Assembly (NCBI GenBank): GCA_026992735.1
Contig: JALWYO010000114.1
Span: 1 to 38,774 of the forward strand
From: Deltaproteobacteria bacterium
Lineage (GTDB): Bacteria > Desulfobacterota > Dissulfuribacteria > Dissulfuribacterales > QOAL01
Reading direction: 5' to 3'
DNA: 38,774 nt
Below the pieces are notes generated by a model, which was given only the letters and a program-made list of their open reading frames with translations, was not told where the DNA came from and searched no databases. How positions within the stretch are numbered: position 1 is the first letter of the stretch; the number at the start of each line of letters is the position of its first letter. A program made the position numbers and the translations under genes. Below are positions 7,065 to 15,564 of the stretch, piece after piece.

Positions 7065-9317
7065 ATGCCAGACGGGAAAATACTGCTGCTGGGTTCAAGG
7101 ATAAAGATTACCAACCTTCCTGTCCAGGAAGTAAGCATGATTGCCCAGGGCAGTCTGCCGGCCTATGGCTACAACCCGGCGGATTTCATAGAGCTCCTGA
7201 GTGGCCGGATAAGCATTGTTGAAGGCCGCATGGAGGAATTTCTCACGTGGCTCTCTTCCTTTCTGACAACTACGGAGCTGTCACCCAGGATCGATACCAT
7301 AGCCTATGGCGATGAAAGAGAGGTTTTTCAGATATTCAACAAGCTTGGCAAGGACCAGGATGATCCCGACCATGGCTGGTTCATGGTACGCCAGATACTT
7401 CCTCCAGGAGGCCGTCCACCCAGGCCGGAAATGCTGGAGATAAACCGCCGCAACAAGGCAAAAATTACCGGCAACAATGGCATAGTAATCGTTGACGACA
7501 GTGGCAATCCACCCAGAATCGCTTCAGACCTCAGGAAAAACAACCAGGATGCATGGGCCATGGCCCTTGGCATAACACCTGCCAACTGGACCCAGTGGGC
7601 AGATGCCTTTGGCAGAAATTTCATGCTATTCTGCAGGCTGTCAGACCTTGAAACAACACGCATGGAGATGGACAGCGCAATGGTCTGGGAATCCCTGGCT
7701 GCCATGTGCATAAGGGCGCTCAAATCCGATGAAGTCGGCCTGTGGGATAGCCATGCATCCAGGTTCAAGTGCCATATTCTTGTAGAGATGTTTCCCAATG
7801 CCCTGCTCTACGCCGGGCCGTCCAGAATCATGTTCCGCCACAGGGAAGGCACCTTGCCGGAAAAAGGATCTAATAGGAAAAGTGGCTCTGTGCCCTGCTT
7901 CGATACCCTGGTTACTGCAATGCTGGCAAGAGATGCGATAAGGATCAGGCATATTCCCTCTGGCAGGGGTTTCTTCTTTGACCTCTCCAAGCGCGTTCTC
8001 ATGAACTGGGCGCTGCTCAGGGAAAAGGGCTATTACTTCAATGGATGCCTGGAATTCCCCAACCTGGATTTCTCCTCCAATTATCCATCAGGTGCATCCT
8101 GTTCGTTCATAGAGACCTGTATTGACCCTTGCTTTTTTGAGCTGCCACCTTACAACCCGGGAATGGACAAGCTGCTGGAACAGGTTTCATGCCAGAGATG
8201 GAATGAGACACGTAAGGCTGCCATACGCACATTCTTTACCAACGTGGTAAGAAATGTCAGATGCAATAGAGATGAAAAATTACAAAAACTTGGATACATA
8301 TCAATTATTCTTCAAGTATTAAATAATCTCAAGAAAGAGGTAAACAGGAAAAGCGGCTTCAAGCACCTGAGGATGTTCCAGGTTGGCAACCTGCGCACAA
8401 CTGATCCTGCCGAGATCGCCCCTGTTGTAACCTTGCAGGCGGTCATGAACAGCTATATCTCCAGGGAAGTGTGCAAACGCCCACTATGTATAGGCGTATT
8501 CGGCCCTCCAGGTTCTGGAAAATCCTTTGCCGTAAAGGAAGTGGCCGGGGTCATCTCCAGGAACCTCCCGGAAAATCCCTTTGAATTCTTCGAGTTCAAC
8601 CTTACCCAGTTTTCCGGCCCGGAGGAGATAAACGCGGCAATAGACCTGGTAAGGGCAAGTGTAGCCAAGGGAAAAGTGCCGGTAGCATTCTGGGACGAGT
8701 TTGATTGCAGGTATGACGGGCATGAATTCGGCTACCTGCGGTATTTTCTCCCGTCCATGCAGGATGGGGTCACCTACGTTCATGGCATACCACGATATAT
8801 CGGGAGAAGCGTGTTCGTATTTGCCGGAGGAGTCAAGGATTCGTATGCCAGGATGGAAGAGCTTCTTAAACTGGACGAACCGGAAGAAGCCAGGCTTGTA
8901 AAGGCCTTGAAAATCCCGGATTTCATGTCCAGGCTAAGGGTCGTTTTGGATATAGACGGCATAGACATCCCGGAACAGCTTCTGAGGGATTCAGCCACTG
9001 ATGCAGAGCTGGAAGAGCTTAGGCGTATATTGCTTAAAAGGGCCTTTGTGATAGCCCACCAGATGAACAGCCACTGGAAAAAGGCGGCCAGAAAGACCTC
9101 TGGTCTCCTCTTGCGCCTGCTAATTGCAAAATACAAGTACGGGGCCAGAAGCATAGAGGCTGTCATAGAAGCCAGCCAGGCTGCAGACCGGCTGGTTTAC
9201 GGCCTTCCCGAGCTGATCACTCCACCCAGTGCCAGGATACATGCAGAATGGAGGGTAGGCCTGGAACGGAGAGTAGATCATGCCAGAAGAGACATGGGGC
9301 TCAGGGGGATCTGGTAA
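7065..9317 (+). CDS. Large AAA+ ATPase of unknown function with a separate N-terminal domain
   Basis: The 750-residue protein has a C-terminal AAA+ domain: Walker A GPPGSGKS (480-487), Walker B VAFWDEFD (540-547), sensor 1 in VFVFAGG (583-589) and a probable sensor 2 arginine in YGARS (R695). Between Walker A and B the segment FNLTQFSGPEEINAAIDLV suggests a distinct ATPase subfamily. Residues about 135-330 form another domain (GNNGIVIVDDSGNPPRIA, then LSDLETTRMEMDSAMVWES). From memory this resembles a ribokinase-like domain joined to such ATPases in other bacteria; I cannot confirm it. There is no signal peptide or membrane segment. The ATG at 7065 has GGAGG nine bases upstream. It is a single gene whose 3' end overlaps the convergent lipoprotein gene by 17 bases. 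Its role is unknown. Confidence 0.85.
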   Translation: MPDGKILLLGSRIKITNLPVQEVSMIAQGSLPAYGYNPADFIELLSGRISIVEGRMEEFLTWLSSFLTTTELSPRIDTIAYGDEREVFQIFNKLGKDQDDPDHGWFMVRQILPPGGRPPRPEMLEINRRNKAKITGNNGIVIVDDSGNPPRIASDLRKNNQDAWAMALGITPANWTQWADAFGRNFMLFCRLSDLETTRMEMDSAMVWESLAAMCIRALKSDEVGLWDSHASRFKCHILVEMFPNALLYAGPSRIMFRHREGTLPEKGSNRKSGSVPCFDTLVTAMLARDAIRIRHIPSGRGFFFDLSKRVLMNWALLREKGYYFNGCLEFPNLDFSSNYPSGASCSFIETCIDPCFFELPPYNPGMDKLLEQVSCQRWNETRKAAIRTFFTNVVRNVRCNRDEKLQKLGYISIILQVLNNLKKEVNRKSGFKHLRMFQVGNLRTTDPAEIAPVVTLQAVMNSYISREVCKRPLCIGVFGPPGSGKSFAVKEVAGVISRNLPENPFEFFEFNLTQFSGPEEINAAIDLVRASVAKGKVPVAFWDEFDCRYDGHEFGYLRYFLPSMQDGVTYVHGIPRYIGRSVFVFAGGVKDSYARMEELLKLDEPEEARLVKALKIPDFMSRLRVVLDIDGIDIPEQLLRDSATDAELEELRRILLKRAFVIAHQMNSHWKKAARKTSGLLLRLLIAKYKYGARSIEAVIEASQAADRLVYGLPELITPPSARIHAEWRVGLERRVDHARRDMGLRGIW

Positions 9318-10047
9318 CAGCAACCAGGCGCTGGAGGTCATCCATTACGGCTTTTGAGAGCTGGCTTAAGACCTCATTCATGGCGCCTACGGTGCTGTCC
9401 ATCCCTGGCCCATGAACCATGGCGGTAAATACATCCCTCCTGCCGATCATGGATGCATTGCCGTCTGGAAAAAATATGCTCCAGCCTGCATCAAGCACAA
9501 CCTCGCCATTGCCATGCTGCTCAAAGGAATAACAGGTAATCAGGACCCTTGGCCCTGAAAGGCCTGCCTCACCAGGTGCCACCAGGGAAAAGGGCCTGGC
9601 ATTAAAACACCCGCGTGACTGCCTGGATATATCCCCGGCCACCACTCTCTCAATCCCCCTGTCCAGGGGTTCTGCCCACCTGTTGAGCTCTGAGACAGAC
9701 AGCATGCTGTCCTGAATACGCCTGACGATCTGCGGCCTGTCCAGGTAGGCGGGTATCTCCACCGGGCCGACAATAACGGGCAAAGGCACGGATGTGGCAC
9801 TGCAAGGCTCTGGCATAGACGGCATGAAAGCCGCAGTGCAGGTTGAACTGCCTGTTCCATGGGGCTGAATGCTTCCATTATCTGTTGACGTCAACAGGAA
9901 ATAGCGCGGTGCAGGCCCGGGACCTGCAAACATGGCACAGCCCGACAAAACAAATGCCAGCAATATAAAAGCTGCCGCCATACTGAAGCCTGATCCCACC
10001 TTTATCCACTCCTGCATCTCCTTCATGCCTTTACCGTTCCTGCCCAT
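9301..10047 (-). CDS. ABC-type transport auxiliary lipoprotein (PqiC/YmbA-like) of the Mla system
   Basis: This is an outer-membrane or periplasmic lipoprotein partner of an MCE lipid transporter. The N-terminus has a hydrophobic stretch ending in the lipobox LSGC (Cys37). The mature part contains PAPRYFLL and the family core VGPVEIPAYLDRPQIVRRI followed by LNRWAEPLDRGIERVVAGDI, typical of the ABC_trans_aux (DUF330) family. It is the last gene of the lipid-transport operon, overlapping the end of mlaD by 17 bases if the ATG at 10047 is used. A second ATG at 10026 would leave a 4-base gap and a more normal signal peptide. Its 3' end overlaps the convergent ATPase gene by 17 bases. It probably fills the periplasmic or outer-membrane role for which no MlaC is seen here. 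Confidence 0.85.
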   Translation of the reverse strand: MGRNGKGMKEMQEWIKVGSGFSMAAAFILLAFVLSGCAMFAGPGPAPRYFLLTSTDNGSIQPHGTGSSTCTAAFMPSMPEPCSATSVPLPVIVGPVEIPAYLDRPQIVRRIQDSMLSVSELNRWAEPLDRGIERVVAGDISRQSRGCFNARPFSLVAPGEAGLSGPRVLITCYSFEQHGNGEVVLDAGWSIFFPDGNASMIGRRDVFTAMVHGPGMDSTVGAMNEVLSQLSKAVMDDLQRLVAVTRSP

Positions 10048-11029
10048 CTTCCTGCTTCCTGCCCTTTATGATCAAGTCCGGCTGAGCAGCAATAGAATCC
10101 AGAAACACCCTCAGAGACCGGGCAGCCTTCCCCATCTCGTCCATGGTCTTTTCAAACTCGTAACGTTCCCGGGAGCCAGGTGCTGTCATGGATTCCACCT
10201 GGCCGGCAATACCGTTCAACCTGGCCACCAGGCCGTCCAGAGAGACGGACAATCTATGCAGATCTTTGGCCAGGGCCTTAAGCCTCTTATCTGCACTGCC
10301 TGACAGGTTCCGTGCAGCTTGACTGGTCTGCCTGACATCCCTCAAGGTCGCCAGCAGGGATGGAGTAAGTGCCTTCATGTCGTGTTGAAGCTGCATTATG
10401 GTGTCATTGATGGATTCCAGAGTAGCATCTATCCTGCCAGACTTCAGGAGGGCATCTAGGCCATCCATGACAGATGTTACTCTGGCAACCAGCTTGTCTA
10501 TACGCATCTCCTGGAAGGTCTTTATTATATTCTCCACAGTGGACGGGACCGTGGGTATCTCCACGTGGGTCTTGTCCAGCCCTATATAATGCACAGGGGC
10601 ATTCGGGTAAAAATCCAGGTCCACCAGCAGCTTCCCTGTAACAAGGCTTTGTACCTGAAGCTGGGCCTTGAGTCCTCGCCTGGCAATTATGTCCTTCATG
10701 GCCTGGTTTGACAGCTCACTGATACCGCCCTTGGCAGAAAAGGAAAACAGGCTGCGCGGGTTAATGGATATGTAAACCGGCATCTTGAACCCCCCGGTCT
10801 CCGGGTCAACAAGTATCTTTATCTTCTTTACCTGGCCAATAGGCACCCCCCTGAAGGTAACAGGAGAACCTACGTCCAGGCCTTTCAAAGAACTGTCGAA
10901 AAACATGACAAATGTCTGGCTGTGAGAGAAAAGAAGACCTGAGCCGAAAAACACAAGGCCACCCACAAGCAACAGGATAGCCCCTGTAACAAAGGCCCCA
11001 ATCAAAACCGGACTCGGCTTCCTAAGCAC
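10031..11029 (-). CDS. mlaD: MCE-domain lipid transport protein, MlaD-like
   Basis: This is the substrate-binding component of an Mla-type transporter, anchored in the inner membrane with its MCE domain in the periplasm. It has one N-terminal membrane segment (about residues 8-30) and one MCE domain (about 40-150, with VTFRGVPIGQVKKIKI). A long helical C-terminal part (about 165-310) carries heptad-like spacing and could form the hydrophobic tunnel seen in MCE hexamers. At 332 residues it is larger than E. coli MlaD (183), as is common in MlaD-like proteins of other phyla. It starts with GTG at 11029 and overlaps the end of mlaF by 8 bases, indicating coupling. Confidence 0.9.
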   Translation of the reverse strand: MLRKPSPVLIGAFVTGAILLLVGGLVFFGSGLLFSHSQTFVMFFDSSLKGLDVGSPVTFRGVPIGQVKKIKILVDPETGGFKMPVYISINPRSLFSFSAKGGISELSNQAMKDIIARRGLKAQLQVQSLVTGKLLVDLDFYPNAPVHYIGLDKTHVEIPTVPSTVENIIKTFQEMRIDKLVARVTSVMDGLDALLKSGRIDATLESINDTIMQLQHDMKALTPSLLATLRDVRQTSQAARNLSGSADKRLKALAKDLHRLSVSLDGLVARLNGIAGQVESMTAPGSRERYEFEKTMDEMGKAARSLRVFLDSIAAQPDLIIKGRKQEDGQER

Positions 11030-11819
11030 AGAGGGGTTCTCTCCTTCCAGTCCCTCTCGTAAGGAACTCTATCACACGCTGGTCTTGGGATGTCTTAAGC
11101 ATCTCCCTCGGATCACCTGCTGCAAGCATTGTTCTGCTCTTATTATCCAGGAAAATACCATTGTTGCCAATAGAAAATATGCTGGCCAGCTCATGCGTCA
11201 CCACCACTACAGTTGCCCCGAGGCTGTCCCTGATCTCAAGGATCAGGTCATCCAAACGCTTGGAGCTTACAGGATCAAGGCCGGCGGAAGGCTCATCAAA
11301 AAACAGGACCTCGGGGTCCAGGGCCATGGCCCTTGCCAGCCCTGCCCTCTTCCGCATGCCGCCACTGATCTGTGCAGGCAGAAAATCATCGAACCCACCA
11401 AGACCAACCAGGCGCAGTTTCAGGGATGCCAGCCTCCTTATCTGTGATGCAGAGAGCGACGTGTACTGGACCAGAGGCAGGCTGACGTTCTCACTCAATG
11501 TCATGGATGACCACAGGGCACCATCCTGGTAAGAAACCCCGCATTTCTGCATCAGCTCCCATCTGACATATTCAGGCACTGCCCAGAAATCAGTGTCTCC
11601 GAAAAACACCTTTCCTTTTGCAGGTCTCATGAGCCCTATCAAGTGTTTCAGCAGCGTGCTCTTTCCACAACCGCTTGCTCCCATGACTATGAAGATATCG
11701 CCCTTATAGATGGTAAAATTCAGATTCCGCTGGATCACAAAATCCCCATAGGCCATGGTCAGGTCCACCACCTGTATGTGCGGGGACCTGGCAGGCTGTT
11801 TCTTGTCAGTCCTGTTCAT
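11022..11819 (-). CDS. mlaF: Mla-type lipid ABC transporter, ATP-binding protein
   Basis: This is the cytoplasmic ATPase that powers the MlaE-type permease. At 265 residues it shows Walker A GASGCGKST, a signature ISGGMRKRAGLARAMA in which the usual LSGGQ is ISGGM as in other MlaF proteins, Walker B VLFFDEPSAGLDP and the switch histidine in VVVTHEL. It starts at ATG 11819, three bases after the mlaE stop, and its end overlaps mlaD. Conservation and position make the assignment firm, while direction of lipid movement and substrate are inferred from the family. Confidence 0.95.
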   Translation of the reverse strand: MNRTDKKQPARSPHIQVVDLTMAYGDFVIQRNLNFTIYKGDIFIVMGASGCGKSTLLKHLIGLMRPAKGKVFFGDTDFWAVPEYVRWELMQKCGVSYQDGALWSSMTLSENVSLPLVQYTSLSASQIRRLASLKLRLVGLGGFDDFLPAQISGGMRKRAGLARAMALDPEVLFFDEPSAGLDPVSSKRLDDLILEIRDSLGATVVVVTHELASIFSIGNNGIFLDNKSRTMLAAGDPREMLKTSQDQRVIEFLTRGTGRREPLCA

Positions 11820-11822
11820 AAC

Positions 11823-12995
11823 TCATATGCCCAAAACATAACATATCATGGTGACAATAGCGCAGGTTACAATTATCCACACAATGGAAGTAACCACGGC
11901 AGAAGTGGTAACCTGCCCAACCGCAGCAGCGCTCCTGCCGCATGAAAGACCTTTCTGACACCCGACCAATGCAACGATCAGGCCGTAAATAAATGACTTT
12001 ACCAAGCCTATGAAAAAATGCGTGAGAGAAACAGCCGCCTGCGTCTCGTTTATGTACTGATATAGAGTTATGTCACCAAAACCCGAGCCCACTACTGCCC
12101 CTCCGGCGATGCCAAGGAGGTCAGAGTACACACAGAGCAGGGACATCATGAGACCCAGCGCCAGTATCCTGGGGACCACCAAAAATTCCACCGGGCTGAT
12201 GCCCAGTGTCCTGAAGGCGTCTATCTCCTCGTTCACCTGCATGGTTCCGAGCTGGGCAGCATAAGTGGCCCCGGTCCTGCCCGCCATTATTATCCCGCAC
12301 ATCATGGCGCCCATATCCCTTGCCATTGCGATGCCCACAAGATCTGCGACATATATCTGGGCACCGAACATCCTCAATTGAACAGTGGCCACGAATGCCA
12401 GGATAAGGCCAACCAGGAAACTCACCATGCTGACGATTGGCAGGGCCATGACACCTGCCTCCTCCAGGCAGTGCAAGAAATCTTTAGGCCTGAACCTGCT
12501 CCTTGTGCCCATGAATACCCTGGCTATACCAAGCACAACAGTACCCATAAACTCATGAAATGTTCTTATTGAATCCATGAGAGCAAGGGTGTTGTTTCCC
12601 ATCCTCTCAAGGAATGAGCCTGTAGCCTGGAAATCCGGCTCCGGGATCGCATCCCGGCTCCCTGATGCCAGCTGCATCATGTGCAGCGCTCCATCAGGCA
12701 GGCTGGAGAGATCCATCTCCACTCCCTGATCCCTGAGAAAATCCTGAACACTCATCAGCACTGATATCAACAGGCTGTCCCACGAGGAAAGCCCCTGGAC
12801 ATCCACGAGGACCACGGGAGCGAATACGGAATCCGGCAATAAAATGGACCTTAATCTGTCAAGCACCTCCGAGGCATCAGGCACCTTGGCCTTAATGCTC
12901 CAGTTGCCCTTAAAGGACAGTACAAACAGCCCCTGGCCTGACTGCGCTACAGAAACATCCCCCTCCAGCCCTGATGAATGCGTATTGACATTCAT
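11823..12995 (-). CDS. mlaE: MlaE-family lipid ABC permease with N-terminal STAS-like domain
   Basis: This is the inner-membrane permease of the lipid transporter. The C-terminal 250 residues are a typical MlaE membrane domain (VGLILAFVATVQLRMFGA, IIMAGRTGATYAAQLGTM, EEIDAFRTLGISPVEFLV). The N-terminal 115 residues are soluble and look like a STAS domain (GLFVLSFKGNWSIKAKV ... VVLVDVQGLSSWDSLLIS), corresponding to the separate MlaB subunit of E. coli. No separate mlaB is present, so the fusion probably takes its place. Such fusions are known in this protein family. The ATG overlaps the stop of the acyltransferase gene (ATGA), so translation is likely coupled. Confidence 0.93.
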   Translation of the reverse strand: MNVNTHSSGLEGDVSVAQSGQGLFVLSFKGNWSIKAKVPDASEVLDRLRSILLPDSVFAPVVLVDVQGLSSWDSLLISVLMSVQDFLRDQGVEMDLSSLPDGALHMMQLASGSRDAIPEPDFQATGSFLERMGNNTLALMDSIRTFHEFMGTVVLGIARVFMGTRSRFRPKDFLHCLEEAGVMALPIVSMVSFLVGLILAFVATVQLRMFGAQIYVADLVGIAMARDMGAMMCGIIMAGRTGATYAAQLGTMQVNEEIDAFRTLGISPVEFLVVPRILALGLMMSLLCVYSDLLGIAGGAVVGSGFGDITLYQYINETQAAVSLTHFFIGLVKSFIYGLIVALVGCQKGLSCGRSAAAVGQVTTSAVVTSIVWIIVTCAIVTMICYVLGI

Positions 12996-14989
12996 TGTGC
13001 CAGCTTTTCGAAAATCTTCAGGGAGGGAAAATTGCTTTTTATCATGGCCTGTCCCACCAGCCTGGAACCCTCTATGCTCAAGTGGTCGGTGTTGTAATAC
13101 ACGGGCATGTTATCCACGTAAGGCGAACAGTATCCCTGGTGACAGAGCAATTCCCTGATGTCAAAATAGTCCACATTGTCCAGACCTGCTGCAAGCTCTC
13201 TCATGAACTGGTTTACTGCATGGTCCGGCAGATTGTTCCTGACATGCTCTCTGCAGTCCAGGCCCAGCCAGCCTGCACGGATCACCCGTCTTCCACAGTC
13301 CTTGTTGTAGTTCGGAAACACCGGCACCTTGCCAAGGATTATCACATGTCTGACCCTGCCGGCAAGATCACGTACTGTGCTTGAAAAACGCCTCCTGAAC
13401 TCTCCTTTCGGACCGGAGACATCAAGATCATTCCAGGAGCCTCCGATTATGACCGTGTCGTATTTCCATATCTCCTTCCGCAGGGATGACAGGTAAATGT
13501 TGCAGCCCTTTCTGTATTCTGCACACACCCACGGCACCGGCCCGTCAAGCAGCAGGGGACAGGAGTCCTGCGTGGCATTTCTCATGGAAAACCCGAAATG
13601 ATCTGCAAACACCATGAGCATGCCGAGATAATGGGCTGCATTGGAATCGCCTGCCAGGAGGACAGTCGGCCTGGTATGCAGCGGATAAACGCACCTGTCC
13701 TGGCCGAAGGCTGCCGGATCGAAAGTGTCGTACTGGCAATTATAACTATACATGTATGCCGGCAGCATTTCCGCCTCAAGACCCTTGTATTTTTCCCAGT
13801 CATACAGACCGGGCAGCTTGTGATTTATGGCATAGATCAGGCCGTAACATAAGGCAAGGGCCAGCGACAAGGGAATAAAAAAATACAGGACAAACACCCT
13901 GCCGGTTGACAGGTTTCTGCGCCTGAATGGCTGCTCCACCAGGAAATAGCTGACTGTAGCCATCACAAATGCCAACATGCAAGCTGCGGCCCCTGCCTTC
14001 CAGGTCACCTCCCCAAATACATAGTGCAGGAAGGAAAGCAGAGGCCAGTGCCACAGGTACAGCGAATAGGAGATAAGCCCCACGGCTACCAGGGCCCTGG
14101 TGGACAGAATCCTTCCCGCAGCAGTCACAGACGAAACCGAGGACAGGATGAGCATGCATGCCCCCATGACAGCGGGTAGCGCCCCAACCCCTGGTATATG
14201 GTCAGAGCGTGACACCATGAACATACTCAGCATGACCATGCCCAATCCAACCACCCCCATGACCTCGGCAAAGCGTCTTGGAATCCTTATTTCATGATGC
14301 ACCAGCAGGGCGCATATTCCGCCTGCCATCAGTTCCCATACGCGCGTTGGAAGCATGTAATAGGCAAATGACTGGCACCTGACACAGCTGACCTGGGCCA
14401 GAACCAGTGATGACAGGAATACAAACCCCACCATAACCATGATCCATCGCTTCCTCTTGATCAGCCTGAGCACAAGCAGCATGAAAAAGGGCCACAGAAA
14501 ATAAAACTGCTCCTCCACGCCCAGTGACCAAAGGTTCAGCAGGGGAATTTCCCTGCTGTCCGGCGCAAAATAACCTGTATCAATAGACGAGTAGAAATAT
14601 ATGTTGGCTGCGGAGAACAGGGACCAGGCCGCGCTGGTGCAGAGTGTGGCAAGATCATCCGGTGTCAGCACCATGAAGCCGGCCAGCAGGGTGCCCGCCA
14701 GGATAAAAAGCAGGGCAGGGAATATCCTTTTTATGCGGCGCTTGTAAAATTCCAGCAGGTGAAGCCGCCCGGTACCTGTAATATCCCTGGCAAGTATCAG
14801 GCTTATAAGGTACCCGGATATAACAAAAAATATGTCAACTCCCAGGAAACCGCCGGTAACAAGATCGGGCCGGACATGGAAGGCAATTACACCGAGAACG
14901 GCTATGGCCCGCATGCCGTCTATATCGGGGCGGTAATTGAGAGACCGCATATTGCTATCCTGAACAGGCATGGTCATGGATTTTCCCAC
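12992..14989 (-). CDS. AT3-SGNH membrane O-acyltransferase (OafA/YrhL-like)
   Basis: The family transfers acetyl or other acyl groups to sugars of lipopolysaccharide or other envelope glycans. Residues about 15-370 form the acyltransferase-3 membrane domain, starting NYRPDIDGMRAIAVLGVIAFH (catalytic-type histidine at its end) with FFVISGYLI, FYKRRIKRIFPALL and LGVEEQFYFLWP. The C-terminal part is an SGNH-like periplasmic domain with LLAGDSNAAHYL (about 445) and, near the end, YYNTDHLS. In that block the usual DxxH reads NTDH. The open frame begins with GTG 14989; ATGs at 14977, 14971 and 14950 are alternatives closer to the family start. It lies between the Nudix and mlaE genes in one tight run, overlapping mlaE by 4 bases. 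The acceptor is unknown. Confidence 0.9.
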   Translation of the reverse strand: MGKSMTMPVQDSNMRSLNYRPDIDGMRAIAVLGVIAFHVRPDLVTGGFLGVDIFFVISGYLISLILARDITGTGRLHLLEFYKRRIKRIFPALLFILAGTLLAGFMVLTPDDLATLCTSAAWSLFSAANIYFYSSIDTGYFAPDSREIPLLNLWSLGVEEQFYFLWPFFMLLVLRLIKRKRWIMVMVGFVFLSSLVLAQVSCVRCQSFAYYMLPTRVWELMAGGICALLVHHEIRIPRRFAEVMGVVGLGMVMLSMFMVSRSDHIPGVGALPAVMGACMLILSSVSSVTAAGRILSTRALVAVGLISYSLYLWHWPLLSFLHYVFGEVTWKAGAAACMLAFVMATVSYFLVEQPFRRRNLSTGRVFVLYFFIPLSLALALCYGLIYAINHKLPGLYDWEKYKGLEAEMLPAYMYSYNCQYDTFDPAAFGQDRCVYPLHTRPTVLLAGDSNAAHYLGMLMVFADHFGFSMRNATQDSCPLLLDGPVPWVCAEYRKGCNIYLSSLRKEIWKYDTVIIGGSWNDLDVSGPKGEFRRRFSSTVRDLAGRVRHVIILGKVPVFPNYNKDCGRRVIRAGWLGLDCREHVRNNLPDHAVNQFMRELAAGLDNVDYFDIRELLCHQGYCSPYVDNMPVYYNTDHLSIEGSRLVGQAMIKSNFPSLKIFEKLAQ

Positions 14990-15005
14990 GCGTTACTCAA
15001 GCAAC

Positions 15006-15467
15006 TCAAAAACCCTGCAGCTCCCTGACCTGTTGAAGCAGCTCGCAAGTCCGCCCCGGGGTATCAAGAGATTTTATATCTTCCAGGCTGAACCAGCCTG
15101 CTTCAGAGGCATCATCCCCGGCCTGAGGCTCACCGCTTTCCCACCTTGCCACCACGTACACTATCACGTAATGAAACCTGATTGCCCCTTCCTGATCGCG
15201 GTATATTGCATCCACCGCATTGCACACGCGCAGGGGCATACATCTTATCCTGGTCTCTTCCCAGACCTCGCGCATAGCACACTGGAACATGGTTTCACCC
15301 AGCTCGATACTCCCGCCTGGCACAGACCACAGCCCTCTGGCGGGCGGATTGCCACGCCGCACCATCAGCACTCTTCCATCAGGGCCGGGCACAACTACGC
15401 CGACTGCAGGCACAGGAACTGCCGGATACTCATTTCCCGATAACGCTTTTTTATTCTTTCCAGCCAT
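15006..15467 (-). CDS. Nudix hydrolase
   Basis: Nudix enzymes hydrolyse nucleoside diphosphates linked to another group, such as ADP-ribose or damaged nucleotides. The protein has 153 residues. The Nudix box spans GSIELGETMFQCAMREVWEE and matches the consensus, except that the glycine after EEx is arginine (EETRI). The open frame continues upstream into the divergent ddl gene, so the internal ATG at 15467 (MAGKNKKALSGNEYPAVP) is preferred, though its ribosome binding site is weak. It is the first gene of the minus-strand run leading into the acyltransferase and Mla genes, 16 bases before the acyltransferase. The sequence AVGVVVPGPDGRVLMVRRG followed by LWSVPGG resembles ADP-ribose pyrophosphatase-like members. 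The substrate cannot be told. Confidence 0.88.
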   Translation of the reverse strand: MAGKNKKALSGNEYPAVPVPAVGVVVPGPDGRVLMVRRGNPPARGLWSVPGGSIELGETMFQCAMREVWEETRIRCMPLRVCNAVDAIYRDQEGAIRFHYVIVYVVARWESGEPQAGDDASEAGWFSLEDIKSLDTPGRTCELLQQVRELQGF

Positions 15468-15521
15468 GGTAGTTAAAAGCAGTACCAGATAATACCGCTG
15501 AGGAAAACACAAACTTTCATG

Positions 15522-15540
15522 CAGCCCTGAAATCGGGCTG
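15522..15540 (+). promoter_or_regulatory. Small hairpin in the ddl leader
   Basis: CAGCCC, a seven-base loop, then GGGCTG forms a compact hairpin 25 bases before the ddl ATG, in the 97-base divergent gap between the Nudix gene and ddl. It has no T-tract. It could affect ddl translation or be incidental. Confidence 0.35.
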
Positions 15541-15564
15541 ACGGAGACTGGAGAGGTCAAAAAA

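Noticed and set aside
6793-7104. 103-codon open frame before the AAA+ gene
   Set aside because: It begins inside the MITE tail, overlaps the ATPase start in another frame and lacks a ribosome binding site.
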